DNA from: Photobacterium aquae
Lineage (GTDB): Bacteria > Pseudomonadota > Gammaproteobacteria > Enterobacterales > Vibrionaceae
Assembly: GCF_001029445.1 (NCBI RefSeq)
Contig: NZ_LDOT01000002.1
Coordinates: 620,001 to 684,000, forward strand
Direction: 5' to 3'
Length of the DNA: 64,000 nt
Under the pieces are notes generated by a model. That model was not told the DNA's origin, did not search any database, and worked only from the letters and a program-made list of their open reading frames with translations. Shown piece by piece: positions 58,505 to 64,000 of this stretch. How positions within the stretch are numbered: the stretch's first letter is position 1; the number at the start of each line of letters is the position of its first letter. A program made the position numbers and the translations under genes.

Positions 58505-59533
58505 TCAGTATTCGTAACGCAGGCCAAGGAAAAAGTAATCATCATCGGCATCGCCCGAATAGCCAGCTGATGTGCCGTTATCGCCATCACGGAAGACATA
58601 GCTACCGAAAATTGACGAGCGGGTAGTCAGGCGGTATTGGGCCTCAAGGGTGGTATCACTCAGTTCCAGTTCATCCCCGCCACTGTTTTCAAGCCAACGG
58701 TAACCGGCGCGCAATACCCACCAATCATTGAGATCATAAACGATCGAGGCCTCAACAACTTCATCCTTGCTCTTATCGACTACGCCAACTTTTTCAACCT
58801 CGTCCTCGGAATAAACGACCCCAAGCACTACATCACCGATGTAATAGCTGGCACCGATACCCCAAACATAGTACTCATCGCCGCTCTCACCCTCGTCATA
58901 CTGATAAATCGCGACAGGGGCGAGCTTGCCCGCATCCCCCATGTTGAAGGTATAGCGCAATGCAAGGTTATAGGCTGTATCCAAGTCAGAGGTGTTATTG
59001 CCGATGATATAGGCCGCCGATACATCAAAATAATCAAAGCTGTTTTGATACTGCACCGTACCATCCTGACGAAATACCTGAGTTGCGGTAGCATCAACAA
59101 CACCAACCTGACGGGCGATCGCGATATCCGACGCAGCAAACACATCGACGATGTCGGTGAACATGATAAGCCCCGATGCGACACGTCCCCCGGTCAGGCG
59201 ACCGTATTCTGCCCCGTCGATACCGGCCCAGACATAACGAGCCGTCAGCTCATCCTCATCATTAAGGTTGTTGGCAAACTCAGCGGCGCCAACCTGATAT
59301 TCGGCCCAGCCAATCACCGATACAGTATCGTTGACGGTCTGAGATCCCCCGATACCTAGACGGGCATCGAACTTACCCTCGACGTCCTCCGAGCCCTTGT
59401 CAGTAATATTGAATGCCAAGCGTCCGTATACATCGATTGTTGACCCATCCTCACCTTGGTAAATCGTACCAGCCTGAACGGCACCAGATGCCAAAAGAAC
59501 GGGAATAACCACTGCTAATGCTGCTTTTTTCAT
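58505..59533 (-). CDS. Outer membrane porin (Gram-negative general porin type)
   Basis: A 342-residue porin with signal peptide MKKAALAVVIPVLLASGAVQA, a mature start with DVYGRLAFNI and alternating beta-strand pattern, and a terminal aromatic (GLRYEY). The sequence is acidic, with many Asp/Glu in loops, as in marine Vibrionaceae porins. The start at 59533 is chosen because AGGAG lies 7 bases upstream; the longer frame from 59566 adds 11 non-signal residues. It is divergent from rlmA. Whether it transports a special solute is unknown; it adjoins the Pgt-like sensing operon but is convergent to it. Confidence 0.88.
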   Translation of the reverse strand: MKKAALAVVIPVLLASGAVQAGTIYQGEDGSTIDVYGRLAFNITDKGSEDVEGKFDARLGIGGSQTVNDTVSVIGWAEYQVGAAEFANNLNDEDELTARYVWAGIDGAEYGRLTGGRVASGLIMFTDIVDVFAASDIAIARQVGVVDATATQVFRQDGTVQYQNSFDYFDVSAAYIIGNNTSDLDTAYNLALRYTFNMGDAGKLAPVAIYQYDEGESGDEYYVWGIGASYYIGDVVLGVVYSEDEVEKVGVVDKSKDEVVEASIVYDLNDWWVLRAGYRWLENSGGDELELSDTTLEAQYRLTTRSSIFGSYVFRDGDNGTSAGYSGDADDDYFFLGLRYEY

Positions 59534-59817
59534 GTTCAACTCCTGTTGTACATTTTTATTAGACAATGAAGCCTTATTTGCGCGCGTCCATTGATAGATA
59601 CATCCCTTACAGGGATATCAATCATTTATTTGCGCTCAAAAATCATAGTACAGATCAATTGGAATTAAATTTTAATTGCAAAATTATGCGCAGTAGCTAT
59701 CAACGACAAGTCTTCCCGTTTCGACGGCTAGATAAATTCTGGCTAAAACCACACATCACAGGGAAGTTGAGGTTACAATGCGGCTATTATTGTGTTTATG
59801 CTCCAGCGGATAATGAC

Positions 59818-60636
59818 ATGTCCTACCAATGCCCATTGTGCCACCTTCCCCTCGCTCAACAGGGGAACACCTGGCTTTGTACCAACAACCATCGTTTCGA
59901 CCTTGCCAAAGAAGGCTATGTCAACCTGATGCCAGCCCATCACAAGAGCTCTAAAAACCCGGGTGACAACAAAGAGATGATGCAGGCACGACGCCTGTTC
60001 TTGGAAGGCGGCCACTACCAGCCAATGAAGCATGCCGTGGTGGAAAAAATCAAACAGCACCTGCCAGAGAGCGCCCAACAACTGCTCGATATTGGCTGTG
60101 GCGAAGGCTACTATACCCATGATTTTTCCCTTGCCACACCGGAACAATCGGGGCTGACCGTCTACGGGCTCGATATATCTAAAATTGCGATTCGCTATGC
60201 GGCCAAACGCTACAAGGAGTGTCGTTTCTGCGTGGCATCCAGCCACCGCCTACCATTCGCCGACCAAAGTTTCGATGCCGTGGTCCGGATCTATGCACCG
60301 TGCAAGGGAGAGGAGCTGGCTCGTACCGTCAAGCCCGGCGGGATCCTCGTTGCTGTTACCCCTGCCCCGCGCCACCTATACCAACTTAAAGGGCTGATCT
60401 ACGACGAAGTCCATCTCCATGATGTACCCGTGGAATCCATTGACGGCTTTGAGCTGATCGAGGACGACCAGCTACATTACGATATGACACTCAATGGCAA
60501 AGAAGCCACAGCCCTAATGCAGATGACCCCGTTTGCATGGAAGACCAGCGATGCCGTTTGGCAACAACTGGCAGCCAGCGAACAGTTCCACTGCGAAGCA
60601 GATTTTGCGATCAGGGTGTACCGCCGTACCGCATAA
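59818..60636 (+). CDS. rlmA: 23S rRNA (guanine(745)-N1)-methyltransferase RlmA
   Basis: A 272-residue SAM-dependent methyltransferase for G745 of 23S rRNA (helix 35). The N-terminal zinc finger has Cys5, Cys8, Cys21 and His25 (MSYQCPLCHLPL, LCTNNH), followed by KEGYVNLM and the SAM site LLDIGCGEGYYTHDF. The true start is the ATG at 59818, which puts the zinc finger at the N-terminus; the frame continues upstream to 59566, but that part is non-homologous and overlaps the porin promoter. The C-terminal FAWKTSDAVWQQL is also typical of RlmA. Confidence 0.92.
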   Translation: MSYQCPLCHLPLAQQGNTWLCTNNHRFDLAKEGYVNLMPAHHKSSKNPGDNKEMMQARRLFLEGGHYQPMKHAVVEKIKQHLPESAQQLLDIGCGEGYYTHDFSLATPEQSGLTVYGLDISKIAIRYAAKRYKECRFCVASSHRLPFADQSFDAVVRIYAPCKGEELARTVKPGGILVAVTPAPRHLYQLKGLIYDEVHLHDVPVESIDGFELIEDDQLHYDMTLNGKEATALMQMTPFAWKTSDAVWQQLAASEQFHCEADFAIRVYRRTA

Positions 60637-60651
60637 ATGACCGTCCATTAA

Positions 60652-60691
60652 TTGATATTGGTTATCAATAACATTTGATAACCAATATCAA
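60652..60691. promoter_or_regulatory. Nested inverted-repeat element upstream of chaN
   Basis: TTGATATTGGTTATCAA (60652-60668) is itself a TTGATA-N5-TATCAA palindrome, and its exact reverse complement follows at 60675-60691 after a 6-base spacer. The whole element can fold as a hairpin with perfect 16-bp arms. It starts 15 bases after the rlmA stop and ends 83 bases before chaN. No T-run follows, so it is more likely a double operator than a terminator. The binding protein is unknown. Confidence 0.55.
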
Positions 60692-60774
60692 CTCCTTTAT
60701 TATCAGCGCACTATACTTATACGTCTGACTGACGCGCCCGCGCGCCTTGCGGACAAAATGGTGAACTGACAATC

Positions 60775-61767
60775 ATGAAAAAATGGCTTTCCCTCGGCCT
60801 AACCAGCCTGCTCCTCGGTTGTAGCGCACAGGGCGAATTCTCCCCTGCCGCACAAGTAACCCCTCCGGCAACGTTCTACGACGCAACTATCCGCAGCCCT
60901 GACGGCCAAACCTTAACAATCAGCAGCCTTGCGCAAGCTGTCCGTGATGCCGATATCGTGCTGGTCGGTGAGTGGCATGGCCACCCGGCTGCACACCTGA
61001 TGCAGACAAAACTGTTCTCCGCCCTGTATGCCGAAAACCCGAACATGGCACTGTCCATGGAGCAGTTCACCCGCGACAAGCAGCATATCGTCAACCAGTA
61101 CCTTGCCAGTGAAATCGGCGAGAAAACACTGATCAAAGAGGGCAACGCCTGGCCCAACTACAGCAGTGACTACCGCCCGTTGGTGGAGTTTGCCAAACAG
61201 CACGATCTCGATGTCATTGCCGCCAACGCCCCGAAGTCGATTGTCCGCTGCATCGGCCAACAAGGCGCCGGTTACCTTGAGCAGTTACCCGCCAACGAGC
61301 GGAAGTGGGTTGCCGAGACACTGACCCTCAGTAACGATCGCTACCGTCAAGTATTCAACGCCTCAATGCACCACGGAGACGAAGCCAAAACCAACCGCCA
61401 GTTTGCTGCGCAAACAGCATGGGATGACACGATGGCCGAAAGCATGGTCAATTACCTCGCCCTACATCCAAATACCCAGATCATCCATACTGCCGGACGC
61501 TTCCATGTCGCAGAAGGGCTCGGGACGGCATCACGGATTTTGGCCCGGAATCCAGCTCTGAAAGTCGTCATGGTCACTCCAATCACCGATGAAAGCGAAC
61601 TGTCGGAGAATGCACCGGACTACACCTTCAAGGTGATGCCGCTGCCGACAAGCTACATCAACAAAGACAAGATGAAAGCAGCAATGAACGAAATCTATTC
61701 ACGTAACAAAGGGCTGCAGTGTTATGAAGAAGGGAGGCTACAGCCAGCAAAGCCAGCCGGCCAATAG
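60775..61767 (+). CDS. ChaN-type lipoprotein
   Basis: A 330-residue lipoprotein with lipobox LLLGC (Cys16) and the ChaN/DUF399 core: DIVLVGEWHGHPAAHLMQTKLF, ALSMEQFTRDKQ, WPNYSSDYRPLVEFAKQHDLDVIAANAP and IIHTAGRFHVAEGLG. Family members such as Campylobacter ChaN bind stacked haem through a Tyr and act in iron uptake, so an envelope role in haem or iron handling is likely. A symmetric putative operator lies upstream. It appears monocistronic. Confidence 0.85.
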   Translation: MKKWLSLGLTSLLLGCSAQGEFSPAAQVTPPATFYDATIRSPDGQTLTISSLAQAVRDADIVLVGEWHGHPAAHLMQTKLFSALYAENPNMALSMEQFTRDKQHIVNQYLASEIGEKTLIKEGNAWPNYSSDYRPLVEFAKQHDLDVIAANAPKSIVRCIGQQGAGYLEQLPANERKWVAETLTLSNDRYRQVFNASMHHGDEAKTNRQFAAQTAWDDTMAESMVNYLALHPNTQIIHTAGRFHVAEGLGTASRILARNPALKVVMVTPITDESELSENAPDYTFKVMPLPTSYINKDKMKAAMNEIYSRNKGLQCYEEGRLQPAKPAGQ

Positions 61768-62092
61768 ACAAAAGCAGGATATATAGCAGAAAACCAAAAG
61801 CCCCGTCGGCGGCCAAGCTTGCGGGGCTCTGGAGAGAGACAGCGAGTAATATCTCGACACTGACTATCGCATAACCGTGCTGACCGGAAGCTGAACCTGC
61901 CCCTGTGATAGGCGAGTCCCCCTCTCGCACCACCGCCGCGGAGGGAGAATCCGCAAAGCAAGAAAAGCGATAAGGCACAACCGCTGACGGGTAACTGAAT
62001 GTGACTTAGATCTTGTTATTCGCGACAACCGCAGATTTGAAGTAATATATGCCCGTGCCCAACGTGTATAGGGCTTTTATTCTAGGAAAACG
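61768..62092. other. Intergenic region chaN / DUF6172-like gene
   Basis: 325 bases without a convincing plus-strand gene. A minus-strand frame (61978-61658) runs across it but overlaps the end of chaN and looks like a shadow. The GC-rich part 61795-62000 can form several stems and ends, on the minus strand, in an intrinsic terminator, so it may encode a structured RNA. Confidence 0.35.
61791..61828 (-). terminator. Minus-strand terminator-like hairpin
   Basis: On the minus strand, stem AGCCCCG / CGGGGCT (61828-61822 with 61805-61799) encloses a 16-base loop and is followed by TTTGGTTTTC. On the plus strand there is no T-run, so it is not a good chaN terminator. Confidence 0.5.
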
Positions 62093-62398
62093 ATGAAAAA
62101 AACATTTGCTTTAACTCACCCAAAGAAAGCGGTTCCACGCGTTGTTGACGCTGTTAAATTCGAAGTGAAGAAGTACATCAAGCGTGAGCGCAACAAAACT
62201 CTGCCTGCAGGCGCTGACTTCTGGAGCTTTGACTGCCGATTCGGCGATACCGAGCAGGAAGCAAACGTCATCCACCTAAAAGAAATCAACAAGTCTATTG
62301 ATGCGGTGGTAGCGAAAGGCCTGACTTCGTTCTATCTGGAAATCTTGGCCAAGCCAAGCGTTCGCCAGAAAAACATTGAAGCCGACGACGAAGAATAA
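62093..62398 (+). CDS. Small DUF6172-like protein
   Basis: A 101-residue basic cytoplasmic protein, MKKTFALTHPKKAVPRVVDAVKFEVKKYIKRERNK..., of a conserved family of unknown function that I believe is DUF6172. There is no signal peptide or membrane segment; the Lys/Arg-rich first half might contact nucleic acid. It is followed by an unusually long perfect hairpin terminator. The function is unknown. Confidence 0.75.
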   Translation: MKKTFALTHPKKAVPRVVDAVKFEVKKYIKRERNKTLPAGADFWSFDCRFGDTEQEANVIHLKEINKSIDAVVAKGLTSFYLEILAKPSVRQKNIEADDEE

Positions 62399-62406
62399 GT
62401 CAGACG

Positions 62407-62450
62407 CAGATAATAAAAAAGTAGCCCAATGGCTACTTTTTTATTATCTG
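62407..62450. terminator. Perfect 20-bp-arm bidirectional terminator
   Basis: Arms 62407-62426 and 62431-62450 are exact reverse complements around a CAAT loop; the inner part is AAAAAAGTAGCC / GGCTACTTTTTT, giving T6 tracts on both strands for the convergent DUF6172-like and yfbV genes. Confidence 0.9.
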
Positions 62451-62469
62451 GTGTTGATAGCCTTACGCA

Positions 62470-62922
62470 TCAGAACCAACGTTCAAGTGACGCTTTATCA
62501 AGCTGTTTAAACGCACGGTTAAGTACCTGAGCCAGTTCCATATAGCGGGGCTGAGACTTAACCGGCTGCATCGCATAGCCTTCACTCAAAATTTTGTCGT
62601 GGATTTCGCGATACCAGCTCGCCAACGAAGGCGGCAACGTGGTATTGCTCCGACGCCCCAACCACCATAACCCCTGCAGCGGCATGCTCAAAGCAAACAG
62701 CGCGACGGCAATCGCCTGCGGCAAGGCATCATAATTATTGAAAGCCATTTGGCTCAATACACTCATCACCGCGACAGCTGGCATGACCCGCATCGCAAAT
62801 CGGGTCGCCCTGATGTAACGCTGCTCGGGAAATAGCATGGCCAGCTCTTTCCGCATCGGCCACGTTGACATGTAATCCTGCCCATCACGGAATGATTGCC
62901 AGAGTGAGTTGTGTTGATTCAT
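62470..62922 (-). CDS. yfbV: UPF0208 membrane protein YfbV
   Basis: A 150-residue inner membrane protein with two central membrane segments ([19 protein letters not shown] and [23 protein letters not shown]) and the family start [30 protein letters not shown]. The C-terminal part ([33 protein letters not shown]) is also conserved. E. coli YfbV is implicated in insulating the Ter macrodomain. It is divergent from ackA, as in E. coli. Confidence 0.93.
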   Translation of the reverse strand: MNQHNSLWQSFRDGQDYMSTWPMRKELAMLFPEQRYIRATRFAMRVMPAVAVMSVLSQMAFNNYDALPQAIAVALFALSMPLQGLWWLGRRSNTTLPPSLASWYREIHDKILSEGYAMQPVKSQPRYMELAQVLNRAFKQLDKASLERWF

Positions 62923-63258
62923 AAACCACCAATCTTCAAAAAAATCAGTAAAAAATCAAATTGACAAATAACTAACTTGATTCAAATTAATTTTTTCTAA
63001 AAATCTTTTTGTTATATTGCGTAACAATCGCTATCCTAAGCACGCCTACATTCATTGTTGCCTGTAATCTCCGTAATGGCAACTGGAGGCACTTCCAAGG
63101 ATGGCCCAGGATTCGGGTTACTCGTTTCTAATTCATATATGGATATAACATGAATTTGACCCTGGTTAGACTGACAGATGCAAAATGTCGTCTATCCTAT
63201 GGGTAATTTTTATTCAGTTGAATATCAACTTTCAGACAGATTATAGGTAGTCACTCTC
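62923..63258 (+). promoter_or_regulatory. ackA promoter region with FNR box and long leader
   Basis: TTGATTCAAATTAA (62977-62990) matches TTGATNNNNATCAA at nine of ten positions, and TATATT (63013-63018) is the -10. The box-to-minus-10 spacing (36 bases, start to start) is the same as at focA. The predicted leader is about 230 bases and includes a stem GTTGCC / GGCAAC (63057-63062 with 63078-63083). A second, closer promoter cannot be excluded. Confidence 0.65.
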
Positions 63259-64000
63259 ATGTCTAAGCTGGTTTTAGTTCTTAACTGCGGTAGCTCTTCG
63301 CTAAAGTTCGCTGTTGTTGACGCTGTTTCAGGTGATGAGCACCTGTCAGGTCTTGCAGAATGTCTGCACCTTACAGAAGCACGCATCAAGTGGAAACTTG
63401 ATGGCAAGCACGAAGCTCAACTAGGTGAAGGCGCTGCTCACGAAGAAGCACTAGCGTTTATGGTAGACACAATTCTTGCGTCTAAGCCAGAACTAGCAGA
63501 AAACCTAGCAGCTATCGGTCACCGTGTAGTACACGGCGGCGAGCAGTTCACTGCATCTGCACTGATCACTGACGAAGTTCTAAAAGGTATCGAAGACTGT
63601 GCAACTCTAGCACCTCTTCACAACCCTGCGCACATCATCGGTATCAAAGCAGCACAAACTGCATTCCCAGCACTGAAAAACGTTGCTGTATTCGATACTG
63701 CATTCCACCAGACTATGCCTGAAGAAGCGTTCCTATACGCACTTCCATACAACCTATACAAAGAGCACGGCATCCGTCGTTACGGCATGCACGGTACTTC
63801 TCACCTGTTCATCACTCGTGAGACAGCTAAGATCCTTGGTAAGCCAGTTGAAGAACTAAACATCATCAACTGCCACCTAGGTAACGGTGCTTCTGTTTGT
63901 GCAATCAAGAACGGCCAGTCTGTAGACACTTCTATGGGTCTGACTCCTCTTGAAGGTCTAGTAATGGGTACTCGTTGTGGTGATATCGATCCTGCGATCA
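63259..64000 (+). CDS. ackA: Acetate kinase, 3'-truncated by the window end
   Basis: The first 247 residues of acetate kinase, which makes ATP and acetate from acetyl phosphate. The start [21 protein letters not shown] carries the phosphate-1 motif of the ASKHA fold; [25 protein letters not shown] and [10 protein letters not shown] are all family signatures including substrate-binding Arg and His residues. Codon use is highly biased like pflB, suggesting strong expression. pta is expected to follow outside the window. Confidence 0.97.
   Translation, partial: MSKLVLVLNCGSSSLKFAVVDAVSGDEHLSGLAECLHLTEARIKWKLDGKHEAQLGEGAAHEEALAFMVDTILASKPELAENLAAIGHRVVHGGEQFTASALITDEVLKGIEDCATLAPLHNPAHIIGIKAAQTAFPALKNVAVFDTAFHQTMPEEAFLYALPYNLYKEHGIRRYGMHGTSHLFITRETAKILGKPVEELNIINCHLGNGASVCAIKNGQSVDTSMGLTPLEGLVMGTRCGDIDPAI

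Noticed and set aside
59566..59817. N-terminal extension of RlmA
   Set aside because: The frame is open but unlike the family; the zinc finger is expected at the N-terminus and the stretch overlaps the porin promoter.
61658..61978. Minus-strand 106-residue frame after chaN
   Set aside because: It overlaps chaN, has no ribosome-binding site that I can see and reads as low-complexity Ala/Ser/Leu sequence; treated as a shadow or part of a structured RNA.

Overview
The window is a chromosomal segment of a gammaproteobacterium, most likely a Vibrionaceae member close to Photobacterium, Grimontia or Enterovibrio. The grounds are recognisable protein families and gene neighbourhoods: yfbU/yfbV/ackA, ycaO-focA-pflB-pflA, a fadIJ cluster next to an ECF sigma factor, a DUF3379 gene and two FadL porins, and a PgtCBA-like signalling operon. 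No search could be run, so the genus is an inference. The first gene (a cysteine synthase-like enzyme) and the last gene (ackA) are cut by the window ends.

Layout. 1-4.1 kb: PLP enzyme end, queC with a structured leader, prmB divergent from smrB, a small lipoprotein, sixA. 4.4-7.2 kb: M16 peptidase. 7.3-15.8 kb: a fatty-acid block, with fadJ and fadI on the minus strand, then an ECF sigma factor, a DUF3379 membrane protein and two tandem FadL-type porins; FadR-like operators lie in front of fadI and both porins. 16-24.3 kb: TRIC-type channel, aroC, DedA protein, rluF with an Arg/Gly-rich tail, and a two-gene RND efflux system. 24.5-25.0 kb: three identical tRNA-Tyr genes. 25.0-26.3 kb: an almost gene-free AT-rich stretch with inverted repeats. 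26.3-29.1 kb: a ToxR-type membrane regulator overlapping a small membrane partner, then a receiver-TPR protein. 29-42.2 kb: yqjG, a yeaQ-type protein, two chemoreceptors, xthA, two orphan solute-binding proteins, an ArsR regulator, and a YfcC carrier with an M20 peptidase. 42.3-50.8 kb: mixed-acid fermentation and one-carbon genes (ycaO, focA, pflB, pflA, fhs). 50.8-64 kb: CNT nucleoside transporter, yfbU, a PgtC-PgtB-PgtA-like sensing operon, porin, rlmA, a ChaN lipoprotein, a DUF6172-like protein, yfbV and ackA.

How the genes fit together. Pyruvate formate-lyase, its activase, the formate channel and acetate kinase form the anaerobic pyruvate-to-acetate/formate route. The focA and ackA upstream regions carry FNR-like boxes at exactly the same distance (36 bp, start to start) from a -10 element. 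Formate-tetrahydrofolate ligase next door can feed formate into purine synthesis, and a good PurR-like box precedes it. The fad genes and FadL porins look like a FadR-controlled long-chain fatty acid uptake and oxidation unit.

The most interesting candidates are the overlapping ToxR-type regulator and partner at 26.3-27.3 kb, which has the build of a VtrA/VtrC-style co-component sensor; a nested-symmetry element in front of chaN; minus-strand terminators with no assigned gene that may end unannotated small RNAs; and a PgtA-like regulator whose AAA+ domain lacks the residues needed for sigma-54 activation.
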